Assembly: GCA_003255065.1 (NCBI GenBank)
Contig: QAOA01008734.1
Coordinates: forward strand, 8,911 to 72,910
From: Cercis canadensis
Lineage: Eukaryota; Streptophyta; Magnoliopsida; Fabales; Fabaceae
Direction of reading: 5' to 3'
Length of the DNA stretch: 64,000 bases
Shown here: positions 48,598-59,434 of the stretch, piece after piece
Layout of the letters: each line of letters opens with the position of its first letter
How positions within the stretch are numbered: the stretch's first letter is position 1
The notes under the pieces: model-generated
The model's input: the letters and a program-made list of their open reading frames with translations, nothing else
The model's database searches: none
What the model was told of the DNA's origin: nothing
Made by a program: the position numbers and the translations under genes

Positions 48598-48954
48598 GTA
48601 TGGAAGCTGAAAGCAGAAAATAGACTTCTGGAAATTGTTGATCCAGAACTAACTGATCATGATGAGGCTGAGGTAATGCGTTACATTAAGGTTGCCTTTT
48701 TTTGTACACAAGCAGCTGCACAGCAAAGGCCCTTCATGAAGGAAGTGGTTGAAATGCTTACCAAGGATGTACACATTAATGAGAAGGCATTATTTGAGCC
48801 CGTCGTATACAGGCGGCACGCTTCCAAAAATCTTGGCAGTTTAGACGAGTCATCGACTTCTCATCCATACAAGCTCAAAAAATCTGAAAATCCCTACATA
48901 AGCTCAATCCAATTTAGTGGTGATGATATTGTAACAGAGATGGTTCCCAGGTGA
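48598..48954 (+). pseudogene. CRPK1-like kinase last exon, fragment B
   Basis: An intact exon begins after TGTGGCAG and encodes 118 residues to a stop: VWKLKAENRLLEIVDPEL, then EVMRYIKVAFFCTQAAAQQR, EVVEMLTKDVHINEKAL and the C-terminus TEMVPR. The sequence and the ending (usually MTEMIPR-like) match the C-terminal exon of CRPK1/At1g16670-type receptor-like cytoplasmic kinases, which act in cold and immune signalling. No P-loop, lysine, HRD or DFG segment is found in the 3.3 kb upstream that is readable, so the gene is truncated here. It could still be spliced to distant exons only if they lie in the N gap at 44839-45273, which seems too short for the rest of the kinase. Confidence 0.8.
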
Positions 48955-49009
48955 TTGTTAGTTACATTTATGTAGGTGACTTAGGTTCATATTTTTAGGC
49001 TATTTGATG

Positions 49010-49560
49010 AGTTAGAAGAGTAGGGTGTATATGTACAACCTAGGAAGATTCTCCTTATTTTTTTTTCACCATCTATCATTTATTTTAGTTGTTAGGATGC
49101 CAGAGTTCTCAGCCTTTCCCAAGGAAAGAAATAAGAGCCTTGAAGAAAGGCCATTTTTATTGGCATGTACATATGCACATTGCTAGTTTATATGTCTAAC
49201 TACCTCAAGCAAATGAAAAAATTTCTTTTTTAATTTGGGGAAAAAAATTTCGCATGCATTGGATTGTACTACATAGGAAGAGGTTTTGTGGTGGTAAACA
49301 CTAAATTCACATCTTTCAGCAATTTTCTTTTACTTTTTGAAGTGTTTTCAGTATCAAGCATAATTAGTTTATTTGAGTTGCATGTACTCAGGCATGTCAT
49401 TTTGTTGACAATGCTATGAGAGTTTATCGTAAGAGATGAACAAAACGAGAAAGAAGTCAGTGGTCAAATGACCATAGACACAGTGCAAAAATGCTTAGGA
49501 TAGTTCTTGAGATATTACATTGAACATAAAAGCTAGTATGTCATTGTAGAAGTAAGATAA
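49010..49560 (+). repeat. Kinase 3' flank repeat, copy B
   Basis: Follows kinase fragment B directly. It continues without a break into the sequence downstream of NLR gene 1, and this continuation is the one matched by copy D and the sequence downstream of NLR gene 2. Confidence 0.75.
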
Positions 49561-50620
49561 CAACAAATAAAAACATTGAACTCAAAACTGGCACAACAAC
49601 AAAATACACCAATACTAAAATAAAAGCAAGTGACACATAATTTATCCTAACATAAAAGTCATACACACTCTGTCATTGAACTATAGTCCAGTCGTCTATA
49701 GCAAAATGGATATACACTAAGGTATTTGTGTGCTGCAGTGTTTTGTTAATCAAACATTTTGTCTGCAAATTAAATTTTCATCACTACAAAATATTCCACT
49801 TATGTGGACACGAATACATTGATAGGAAGCTAAAAAATATTGAAGACATAAGATGAATCGGTAAAGCATGCTAGATTTGCAATTGCCGCAAAGAAATGTT
49901 TCACAGGGCCTACAATTATTTCAATCTCCCAAGTAGTTTTGGAGGGGCAGAGCATGTTTACCTTCAGAATAGAACATACAATAGAAGAAAGTTATACAAA
50001 TGATATGATCATGGAAACTATATATAAAAAAAACCCCAAATCAAAATTTCAGAAAGAACTCAATCCTCTCTTAGTCTCTTAATTTTGGGTAGCTCCCTAC
50101 AGTCACATAGTAAATGACCAACAATAGACTAAAATATTTGGTAGAAAAAAAAAAAATCTATAGGTGTATATGATAACAAGTTAGCGAAGAGATATGATTA
50201 CAAGGATGTGTGGAAACCTCCCAACTTAGTAGGATGGAATCTTGAGATCCATACACAAATCAACGAGATGCAGAATTTTCAGCTTAGGAGCGAGTCTTTT
50301 GCCCATCAAATTTCTGGACATATTAAAAGGCAATGAGTTTAAAGCTCTAGAATAAAAGAAAAAAACATTTAATGCATTAGATCAGGACAAGATGAAAATG
50401 TAAATTTCATGGAGGATTTTTAAAGTCTTTCTCACTTTTCCTTAAACAGCACAATTATAGGAGAAGATTTACTAGAGAAAAGATAACAGAGAAAACAAGA
50501 ATTCTATTTCCACCAAAGCATATTTTGGAATATTTAAAATTGAACTTGTAAATGAGCATAAAAAATTCAATATAGGAAAATGACAAATTGACAAATTTAG
50601 AAGAATAATAAAACTAACGT
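49561..50620. other. Region downstream of NLR gene 1
   Basis: Non-coding. It is nearly the same as about 58580-59595 downstream of NLR gene 2 and is part of the duplicated unit. It may include 3' UTR exons of the minus-strand NLR. Confidence 0.5.
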
Positions 50621-53600
50621 TCATATGCTGTTGAATATAAACCCCAAATGAAAAGGAATGATGTGTTTGCAGTTTAAGGCACATAGAACGACATTAGAAA
50701 GGGTGTTGAATATACCTCTAAAATTGATGCGTATAGGACGAAAACTTAGCACTCCGAGACCTCCTGTGCTGTGATATATATCGGGAATATGAGCTATTTT
50801 GTACCAATCCTCTCCTGTTTCCTCCTCACATCTCTTGGATAGCTCAGGGCAACCGTAAATCTTTAATTTTTTCAAGCTTGTAAGATTTTGAATACTGATT
50901 GGGAGAGACACCAACCTTTCGCATTTAGAAATGGTTAGAGATTGAAGCGAGGTAAGATTTTCTAACCAGTCAGGGAATGGTTCTAGATTTGGAAGTCTAC
51001 CTAGATCTAAAGATTGGAGGGAAGGGACATGTTGTAAAGCTTCTGCTAAATCTTCCACCTTCGGACAGCTGTCAATTGTCAAATCCTTGAGAGAAGTGAG
51101 GTATTGAAATCCTGTAGACAGGCGCTTGAACTTATCACAGAGACCAAGTGTTAATGTTTGGAGAGAGTGCAAGCCTTGCAACACTTGCTCTGTAAAGAAC
51201 TCGAGGCTGTGGCAATGAAGGATACGCAATTCTCCGAGAGCATGGAGATCAACAAGTTCAGTTGGCAGTGCCTCAAGTTTTGCATAATTATAAATCTGGA
51301 GTTCCTTAAGACAATTAAGGTCTTGCAGCATTCCATCGGGAAACGAAGTCAGCTCTTTATCATCATTAAGCCAAAGGAATTGAAGTCCACGGAGCTTGTG
51401 AATGGAACATAGAAACAACCTCTCTGTTGATGGCTCATTGCCAGATGGAACGCTGCGTGGGGCTATTGTATTGGTTGAACTCCAAAAGCTATAGGGACGT
51501 TTGTCTATTAGTAATTCAGTGACAGATGGAAGGTGAGGCAAGGCCAATTTAGGACATTGACCAATTTCCATGGTGGAAAGAGACGGGAACATTTCTTCCC
51601 CTTCTTCTTTCGATAACCCTTCAAGATTTGGTAAATGAGTGATTGTCAGACACTGCAGAGATTTGAAACCTCTTGTTGTTCTTCCACCATCATAGGATTC
51701 ATCATCAATGAATCGCACATGATTCATGTAATGTATTGTAAGCTTCTTTAGAGATGGTAGTTTCCCCAGTGGTGGAAGTCGTAAGCAGTTTATGCAATCG
51801 ACAAGTTCAATGGAACATAAATCCTTCAAGGTTGGATTACTCATCCAATTGGAGAAATACTCACCTTTATATCCTCCTATCCCCAAATCTTTGAGTTCTG
51901 GATGAGGCTCAAGGGCTTCAAGTATTTTCTCTACATTTTCTTGCAACTCGGACTCACCATTTCTGCCCCATGACAACCACAAGTGATCCAGCTGCTTAGC
52001 TGCCAAATTGGCTTCTTTGGCATCCATCACACTTGTTACTCGCTCCAGATGCTTGATATGGAGCTCTCCTTTGAGCTTCAAATGTCCTAATTCTGCCAAT
52101 AGGATTCCTCTCCTGTTGTTGGAAACAACGTATATGTTTAAAGTTCTCAAGCAAGTTAACTGGCCCATTTCAGGGGACATGCTTGATAATGATATGCAAC
52201 GTTTCATGTGTAGATGGCGGAGAGCTTTTAGGCATTTCATGTTTTTGGGTAACTTTTGGAGGTTTTGACAATCATTCAAATTCAAAATCTGCAAATTGCA
52301 AAGGCTACAAATGGACTTAGGAAGTGTTTTGAAATTACCGGAGGAGAGGTTCAAGTATCTCAGATGTTTTAAATGGCTTATAGAAGATGGCAATGCTTCT
52401 AGATTCATCTGGTAAAGAACCCGCAAATAATATAATTTCATTAGATCAGGTGCAAACCGACGAATTCCATAATCAAATATGATGTAGGTCTTTAGGGATT
52501 GAAGTTGATGCGCAGACAACGAACCACAGACCTTTGATGATAGATAAGCTCCACTAGCATAAAATGAGAGATGACGAATTGTTCTAGATATATCTCTTGA
52601 GCTATAGTCATCCATAATGCAGCATTCTTCCACCATAATCCATTGTGCAAGATCATGAACCAAATCATGCATCTTGAATCCTACAATGTTGCCAAACTCG
52701 TCTCTTTCAATGTCTTGAAAAAATGATCTCCAACAAAATTCTTTACATACATGATCACCAATATCTTCGGCCATGAGTCTTCCACTAGATGAGATGAATC
52801 CATTAGCCATCCAAAGATGAATGAGCAGCTCTTTCTTAATAATGAAATCTTTAGGGAATATAGCACAATAGGCAAAGCATTGTCTCAGATTTAATGGTAA
52901 ATTCAAATAACTTAACCTCAAGGCAGGTAATATGGAATTCTCCGATTGTGGTAGATCCCATAGCTTGCTTTCCTTGATATAAAGCCACTCCTTTTTATCA
53001 TTTTTGAAGCGCAAAAGGCCTCCAAGTGCTTTTGCCGCAAGAGGTACCCCACAACACTTCTTCACTATCTCCTTCCCTATAGGCACAAGCTCTGCATGCT
53101 CTTCATTGCCTGTTCCAAAAGCACGTTCTTTGAACAATAACCAACAATTATCTTCTGATAAAGTTGATAATTCATGAGGAGGCCATTTGCTCATGATAGA
53201 TGCAACCTTCGAAAGACGAGTAGTGACAACAATTGAAGCACCTTTTGATCCACATGCCAACACATATTTCAACATATCCCATTTGTCTTGGTCTTCATTC
53301 CACACATCGTCCAAAACAAGCAAATATCTTTTCTTGTGAAGCTTTTCTTGAACTTGTCTTTGCAATGACTGCAAATTCAAATCTGCAGAGGCGTGCCCTA
53401 TGATAGCTTTTAACAATGTCTTCAAACTGAAATCTTCTGAAACACAAACCCAGATCTTGAGCTCAAAATGGTTTGATATCTTGTCATCATTGAAAACAAG
53501 CTGAGCAAGTGTCGTCTTTCCAAGTCCACCAATACCAACAATGGTGTAGACCGATACATCCTTAGAATTAGAAGCATCACTGATTAAGAAGTCTACAATT

Positions 53601-54127
53601 TTTTCCTGGTCGACATCTCTTCCATAAACTTGAGACTGGGAAATGATTGAGGTGGTTTCACGCCACTCCATGACTTGAGCTCTCTTCTCTATAATTACCT
53701 CAGATAAATGAAACTTGATCCTTTCTTGAGCAATTTCATCTAAGCTCTCCCTTATATCTTTCATTTTTTTAGCAATTCTACCACGAAACAAAACATTCTT
53801 GGGATGAAGGGAAGATAAGAAAGAGCTTTGTGACTTACTCAGAGGTCCATGTTTGAGTCCTTGATACTCCAATCGAAGGGCTTCTGTTGAAATCTCATCC
53901 AACACGTCATCCAACTGGTGAGCTGCATCTTTAAGCTTGTGCAGCCAATTTCTGATGGCTCGGTCCGAGAGTTGCTTCTCCTCAGCATCTTCAAGCACAG
54001 CCTGGATAGTGGAGAGTATGCTGGAAAGCCTTTTCATCTCTTTCTCAGCACCGAAAAACAATCCAAGCTCCTTCTGAATGAGTGAGCTCAAGTTCTCCAG
54101 CAAAACTTCAACAACAGCCTCAGCCAT
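50621..54127 (-). CDS. CC-NB-LRR resistance protein (RGA-like), gene 1
   Basis: One open frame of 1168 residues. A coiled-coil Rx_N domain (about 5-130, with LDDVLDEIS near 73-81) is followed by NB-ARC: P-loop GIGGLGKTT (198-206), RNBS-A FELKIWVCVSEDF, kinase-2 LLVLDDVW (269-276), GVPLAAK (360-366), CFAYCAIFPKDF and MHD (486-488). About 20 irregular LRRs run to residue 1110. This is a non-TIR intracellular immune receptor that binds ADP/ATP at the P-loop and recognises pathogen effectors or their effects. All core nucleotide-binding motifs are intact, so it is probably functional. The last 35-40 residues may be read-through of an intron: a possible donor AGAG|GTATAT lies at about 50715. It pairs with gene 2 at 59596 in direct repeat. 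W-boxes lie upstream. Confidence 0.93.
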   Translation of the reverse strand: MAEAVVEVLLENLSSLIQKELGLFFGAEKEMKRLSSILSTIQAVLEDAEEKQLSDRAIRNWLHKLKDAAHQLDDVLDEISTEALRLEYQGLKHGPLSKSQSSFLSSLHPKNVLFRGRIAKKMKDIRESLDEIAQERIKFHLSEVIIEKRAQVMEWRETTSIISQSQVYGRDVDQEKIVDFLISDASNSKDVSVYTIVGIGGLGKTTLAQLVFNDDKISNHFELKIWVCVSEDFSLKTLLKAIIGHASADLNLQSLQRQVQEKLHKKRYLLVLDDVWNEDQDKWDMLKYVLACGSKGASIVVTTRLSKVASIMSKWPPHELSTLSEDNCWLLFKERAFGTGNEEHAELVPIGKEIVKKCCGVPLAAKALGGLLRFKNDKKEWLYIKESKLWDLPQSENSILPALRLSYLNLPLNLRQCFAYCAIFPKDFIIKKELLIHLWMANGFISSSGRLMAEDIGDHVCKEFCWRSFFQDIERDEFGNIVGFKMHDLVHDLAQWIMVEECCIMDDYSSRDISRTIRHLSFYASGAYLSSKVCGSLSAHQLQSLKTYIIFDYGIRRFAPDLMKLYYLRVLYQMNLEALPSSISHLKHLRYLNLSSGNFKTLPKSICSLCNLQILNLNDCQNLQKLPKNMKCLKALRHLHMKRCISLSSMSPEMGQLTCLRTLNIYVVSNNRRGILLAELGHLKLKGELHIKHLERVTSVMDAKEANLAAKQLDHLWLSWGRNGESELQENVEKILEALEPHPELKDLGIGGYKGEYFSNWMSNPTLKDLCSIELVDCINCLRLPPLGKLPSLKKLTIHYMNHVRFIDDESYDGGRTTRGFKSLQCLTITHLPNLEGLSKEEGEEMFPSLSTMEIGQCPKLALPHLPSVTELLIDKRPYSFWSSTNTIAPRSVPSGNEPSTERLFLCSIHKLRGLQFLWLNDDKELTSFPDGMLQDLNCLKELQIYNYAKLEALPTELVDLHALGELRILHCHSLEFFTEQVLQGLHSLQTLTLGLCDKFKRLSTGFQYLTSLKDLTIDSCPKVEDLAEALQHVPSLQSLDLGRLPNLEPFPDWLENLTSLQSLTISKCERLVSLPISIQNLTSLKKLKIYGCPELSKRCEEETGEDWYKIAHIPDIYHSTGGLGVLSFRPIRINFRGIFNTLSNVVLCALNCKHIIPFHLGFIFNSI

Positions 54128-54246
54128 TTTTGGATTCGCAAAATGAAAGGCAAGAAAGATCAGAGATTGCAGGACGATTATGAATGTATTAATGGAAATT
54201 ATTGATATTCATTGAACCAATTTATTAGTCTCGCAGAGACTCTTAA

Positions 54247-54257
54247 AGTCAAGTCAA
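54247..54257 (-). promoter_or_regulatory. Paired W-boxes upstream of NLR gene 1
   Basis: On the minus strand the sequence TTGACTTGACT holds two adjacent TTGAC(T) W-box cores about 120 bp upstream of the start codon. The same pair occurs upstream of NLR gene 2. WRKY factor binding is inferred. Confidence 0.5.
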
Positions 54258-54390
54258 TAAGGCAGTTTCTGGGAATCGACATTCTGGGACCCATATGGCT
54301 CTGTACCTAATATCCCATTGCAAGAAAGCTCAGAGGCTGATGGAAATGTATGAATGAAATTATTGATCAGAGAGATCAAACCAACAACTT

Positions 54391-55195
54391 ACTAGCCTCA
54401 CATAGACTCTCAAAGTCAAAATGGTGCTTCCACTATCTAGATATTCATTAATCTATGTATTTTTGAAAGACTTCTCGTTGCATGTCGGTCAAGGAATTTT
54501 AACAAAATAGAAAAAAAAAAATGCTTAATGCAGATCCATAATATTAACACTATGTCACGTTAGTTTATTTGGCCAAAAAAAAAAGTTCAAAAAACCTTTA
54601 TTAAGTCTGAATTGTCTTAATTATATTAATTTAATTATTTTGTAGATAGCATCATTAGAAAAAAGTTTTCCGAAGATAATCACTTCTTGGAACTGCCCTG
54701 TCTCCATTGCACATTACTTCTCGACAATTTCTAGGAAGCAGCAAGGAAATGTAACATGTGTTTCTGTCTTGTATTGCAGATTACTTTGTTGCAATGACAT
54801 ACCAGACAAAAAGATTAACTTGAACTTNTACTAGCCTCACATAGACTCTCAAAGTCAAAAAGGTGCTTCCACTATCTAGATAAGTGGTAAGTGGAGGGTC
54901 CACGTTCAATAATCTATGTATGTCACGTTAGCTTATTTGGCCAAAAATAAAAGTTCAAAAAACCTTTATTAAGTCTGAATTGTCTTAATTATATTAATTT
55001 AATTATTTTGTAGATAGCATCATTAGAAAAAAGTTTTCCGAAGATAATCACTTCTTGGAACTGCCCTGTCTCCATTGCACATTACTTCTTGACAATTTCT
55101 AGGAAGCAGCAAGGAAATGTAACATGTGTTTCTGTCTTGTATTGCACATTACTTTGTTGCAATGACATACCAGACAAAAAGATTAACTTGAACTT
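54391..55195. repeat. Upstream NLR segment doubled across an N
   Basis: The sequence 54391-54827 recurs, with an internal deletion of about 70 bp, at 54829-55195 after an N at 54828. The second copy carries AGATAAGTGGTAAGTGGAGG, which matches the upstream of NLR gene 2 and is missing from the first copy. It may be a contig-join artefact involving the two paralogous regions. Confidence 0.7.
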
Positions 55196-55351
55196 AATGT
55201 AGTGATTTTATATAGATAAACTCCAAAGTGTGGTGTGTAAAATGATAAGACAAGTTGCAATGACATACCAGACAAAAAGATTAACTTGAACTTAATGTAG
55301 TGATTTTATACAGATAAACTCCAAAGTGTGGTGTGTAAAATGATAAGACAA
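55156..55351. repeat. 98-bp tandem repeat, two units
   Basis: Two consecutive units of 98 bp (from GTTGCAATGACATACCAGAC at 55156 and again at 55254) are nearly identical. They overlap the end of the preceding doubled segment. Confidence 0.85.
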
Positions 55352-55359
55352 GTGTATAA

Positions 55360-56120
55360 GAAATAGATATTTATATACTATTCAGTTTTGTAAGTTTTGC
55401 TCTCTTTTGATTTGGTACAAGAGCAATGTTCTTGGAAGTTCTTTCTTTCTTAGTAGATTGTAGTATAATCTGATACCAAATCATGTATGGAATGATGAAT
55501 TCCACAAAGATAGATATCATAATACTGATGTCAATGTTATTGATTTTAGTCTACATTTTCAGGTTGCAAATATCATTCATAGTTTCTGTATTAACATAGT
55601 TTGGAAACTCTCTGCAGAAAAATCAAAACAAAACAAAACAACCAAACGAAAAACACAAAAAAGGAAAACAAGAATTCAGAATTATGCTCTCTGAAACCAC
55701 TGAGGAGTTTGGAGCAAAGGTTCCTAGGGGAGAAAAAGAGAACAAGAGTAGCAAGTGACGCTTAGAAACAAACACCATGTATCCAGTTGCTTTTTGCAGT
55801 ATTTTTTGAAAATATACAAAAACGAGTAGTAGGAATGATGTGCTATTCACAATACGGTAATCCATGTCGTGTTGTAAGAAAAAAAGTTATATTACAAAGA
55901 TACAGTGCCAATTTCAAAGCCAAAATGCATATCAATAAAATATCTACTGCAGATGATACATAGAAAGGCCGCAGGAAAGGAGACCACAACTGAAAACAAG
56001 TGCTAAGGAGGAAAACATCAAATATGCCAATACATGAAGCAACCAAAATCAAAAGAGATTTTCTACATAGAACACTGCCAGAATTGACAAACTAACTCTT
56101 AGCATCTGGAGCATAGCAAC
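55360..56120. other. Non-coding spacer of the NLR cluster
   Basis: No gene supported. The end of this segment (about 56032-56120) matches 63843-63930, next to the second NLR, whereas 54780-56030 has no counterpart there: the second unit lacks about 1.2 kb. Confidence 0.5.
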
Positions 56121-56124
56121 TCCC

Positions 56125-56433
56125 TCAAGCTATGGCAACAGCTTCAGGCTGTGGGACTACAGGCTTGGGAGTGGTATTACTGGTAGTAGCTCAATCAGGA
56201 GGCCCAGTTTTAGCATCCTTTTCAGGTTCTGGTGGCTTGGTCTTCGTATGTGGAGAGGGATTATGCTTGAGCTTCAATAGCATCTGGCGCATTCTGGAAA
56301 GGTCTTCTTCTGTTTATCCTTTTTCCCTCTTTTCTCTGTGGCTGGCACTTCTGCAGAATAAGTTCACCAATTTCCTTCCAGTAATGTTTATCGGCTTTGG
56401 CATGAAACTTCTCCCGACTCCCCAGAAATAGCT
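56125..56433 (-). pseudogene. Clathrin light chain pseudogene, 3' fragment
   Basis: On the minus strand the frame starts after a GTGGCAG acceptor and reads LFLGSREKFHAKADKHYWKE then IGELI, as in plant clathrin light chains. The frame then shifts to AEVPATEKRGKKDKQKKT, a stretch is deleted, and the third frame continues RMRQMLLKLKHNPSPHTK with the usual C-terminal tail ending PEAVAIA. A premature stop (TGA) interrupts after AKTGPPD. With two frameshifts, a deletion and a stop it cannot encode the coat subunit. It lies in the NLR cluster; a second copy is cut by the window end. Confidence 0.8.
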
Positions 56434-56449
56434 GCCACATTAAATCCAA

Positions 56450-57273
56450 AGTTAATAATATATTTGATACACTAGCTTGAAGTCCACAAGATAAATTTCC
56501 AATTAGCCTGCTGCTTTACTGCTATTTATACAAAGGAGAGAGATAGAGAGAGGTGACAGGAAATCCATCCAACATTCATTAGAAACTCACAGAAACTACA
56601 GGTTCTCAGGAAAACATATGGATAGAGGTACACTAATGTTTTCCCTCCAATTTTTAGCTCATTATTAATTCAAATATGAAATTAAAAAAAAAAAAATTAT
56701 GGAATGGAAATAGTGGTCACTCTCATTCCTTCTTTATTATCTCACCAAACACACAACATTTTCAATCCTCCTATGTTCACTCCTAGGTTCCTATTCTCAT
56801 CCCTATAAAAAGTGCAACACTTTAGTCTCAATCTCTTAGCACCTCTAAACAGCTATCTATATATTATTTTACTACATCTAATCTTACATTGTATATTTAT
56901 CTCCAACAATAATAATTTAGTAACAAATCATATACATTTCAGGCCCCACATAAATCTCTAATGGTACCATATCCTAATTCACAAGGAATCATATATCATG
57001 TANTATGCACGTATATATTTTTGGACCTGTAATGACTTTGAAATTATGTGTCTTTTGGAGGTATTATATTTTTATAACATTTTAATAAGGAATTATTTAT
57101 ATTTAGGAGGTATTACTATAGCTAGTAAGAGTTATGGAGTTACGTAATAAGTTAGTGCGTCTAGAAGTCTCTATGTAATAGTATAAATATGAGTGTTAAA
57201 GAATGTATCAATTGGAATTGAGGTAGAGAGTTTTTCCTCAAGTATAAAAAACACTTGTAGATTGAGGAGTTAA
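56450..57273. other. Spacer with possible retroelement leader
   Basis: AT-rich. An isolated N is at 57003. The stretch 57120-57270 (GTATAAATATGAGTG followed by a T/C-rich leader) resembles an LTR promoter or R region, but no matching second LTR was found. Confidence 0.35.
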
Positions 57274-57294
57274 TTGCAAACGAGTGCCTCCCCT

Positions 57295-57600
57295 CCAACA
57301 AGTTCCTCTCCCGACATGGCTAAAGAAATATTGAATAAAAAAGACCTAACCTTTTCTAGTAGAACGCTCTTGGATATCGCCCCACTTGACCACCACAAGT
57401 TTTCTATGGTGTGGTTGCCTACTTCAGCAAAGTGGAGGTCCCTTAGGAGAGCTTGTGCAACAAAAATATTCTCCCCTCAAAAACTTGACTCTACCCAAAT
57501 TCTTAGGGAAAGGAAGGGGCAAGAATTGCTGGATTACGTGGCCGAAAGCTGCAAAAAGGGTGAAGCTTTGGATATTGGTGAGGCTGCTTTTACAATAGTA
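57295..57600 (+). pseudogene. CYP76-like cytochrome P450 fragment
   Basis: The frame reads SSPDMAKEILNKKDLTFSSR then LDHHKFSMVWLPTSAKWRSL, followed by RRACATKIFSPQKLDSTQIL and QELLDYVAES. This is the segment around helices B to C of plant CYP76 monooxygenases (geraniol 8-hydroxylase-like), including the WRSLRR heme-propionate helix. The N-terminal anchor is missing, and so are the I-helix, the EXXR motif and the heme-binding cysteine loop. After about 57595 the frame runs into the kinase 3' flank repeat, so the ORF of 127 codons (57274-57657) is a chimera of two broken genes. It is not expected to be active. Confidence 0.82.
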
Positions 57601-57611
57601 GTTCTTTTTAG

Positions 57612-58175
57612 TTGCAAAAAACCTTGGAAGATTCTCCCTTTTTTTCTTTTTTTTTAACCATCTATCATTTATTTTAGTTGTTAGGATGTCAAAGTTCTAT
57701 GCCTTTCCCAAGGAAAGAAATAAAAGCATTGAAGAAAGGCCATTTTTATTAGCATGAACATATGCACATTGCTAGTTTATATGTCTAACTACCTCAAGCA
57801 AATGAAAAAATTTCTTTTTTAATTTGGGGAAAAAAAATTCGCATGCATTGGATTGTACTACATAGGAAGAGGATTTGTGGTGGTAAACACTAAATTCACA
57901 TCTTTCAGTAATTTTCTTTTTCTTTTTCTTTTTGAAGTCTTCTCAATATCAAGCATTATTAGTTTATTTGAGTTGCATGTACCGAGGCGTGTCATTTTGT
58001 TGACATTCCTATGAGAGTTTATTGAAAGAGATGAACAAAAAGAGAAAGAAGTCATGATCATGTATGAACATAGACACAGTTCAAAAATGCTTAGGATAGT
58101 TCTTGAGATATTACATTAGATATAAAAGCTAGTATGTCATTGTAAAAGTAAGATAACAACAAATAAAAACATTAA
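57612..58175 (+). repeat. Kinase 3' flank repeat, copy C
   Basis: Starts at ACCTTGGAAGATTCTCCC immediately after the P450 fragment and matches copies A and B. It ends at about 58175, where a 30-bp piece like the NLR upstream region (ACCTTTATTAAGTTTGAATT) joins it to copy D. Confidence 0.78.
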
Positions 58176-58205
58176 ACAACCTTTATTAAGTTTGAATTGT
58201 CTTAA

Positions 58206-59434
58206 TGCACATTGCTAGTTTATATGTCTAACTACCTCAAGCAAATGAAAATTTTTCTTTTTTAATTTGGGGAAGAAAATTTCGCATGCATTGGATTGTA
58301 CTACATAGGAAGAGGTTTTGTGGTGGTAAACACTAAATTCACATCTTTCAGCGATATTCTTTTTCGTTTTCAAGTGTTTTCAGTATTAAGCATTATTAGT
58401 TTATTTGAGTTGCATGTACCGAGGCATGTCATTTTGTTGACATTCATTCCTATGAGAGTTTATTGTAAGAGATGAACAAAAAGTGAAAGAAGTCAGTGGT
58501 CAAGGATGAACATAGACAGAGTGCAAAAATGTTTAGGATAGTTCTTGGGATATTACATTGAACATAAAAGCTAGTATGTCATTGTAAAAGTAAGATAACA
58601 ACAAATAAAAACATTGAACTCAAAACTGACACAACAACAAAATACACCAATACTAAAATAAAAGCAAGTGACACATAATTTATCCTAACATAAAAGTCAT
58701 ACACACTCTGTCATTGAACTATAGTCCAGTCGTATATAGCAAAATGGATATACACTAAGGTATTTGTGTGCTGCAGTGTTTTGTTAATCAAACATTTTGT
58801 CTGCAAATTAAATTTTCATCACTACAAAATATTCCACTTATGTGGACACGAATACATTGATAGGAAGCTAAAAAATATTGAAGACATAAGATGAATCGGT
58901 AAAGCATGCTAAATTTGCAATTGCAGCAAAGAAATGTTACACAGGGCCTACAATTATTTCAATCTCCCAAGTAGTTTTGGAGGGGCAGAGCATGTTTACC
59001 TTCAGAATAGAACATCAATAGAAGAAAGTTATACAAATGATATGATCATGGAAACTATATAAAAAAAACATAGAAAACCCCAAATCAAAATTTCAGAAAG
59101 AACTCAATCCTCTCTTAGTCTCTTAATTTTGGGTAGCTCCCTACAATCACATCATAAATTACCAACAACGAGACTAAAATATTGGGTAGAAAAAAAAAAA
59201 AATCTATATATGTATATGATAACAAGTTAGCGAAGAGATACAATTAAAGGATGTGTGGAAACCTCCCAATTTAGCTGGATGGAATCTTGAGATCTATACA
59301 TAGATCAACGAGGTGCAGAATTCTCAACCTCCAATGTTGTCATAGGGAGGAGTGAGTCTTTTGCCCATCAAATTTCTGTACATATTAAAAGGCAGTGAGT
59401 TTAAAGCTCCAAAAAAAAAAAAAAAAAAAAAAAN

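Noticed and set aside
57010-57290. Solo LTR of a retrotransposon
   Set aside because: The TATA-like and leader-like features are suggestive, but no second LTR, no clear TG...CA ends and no target duplication were found.
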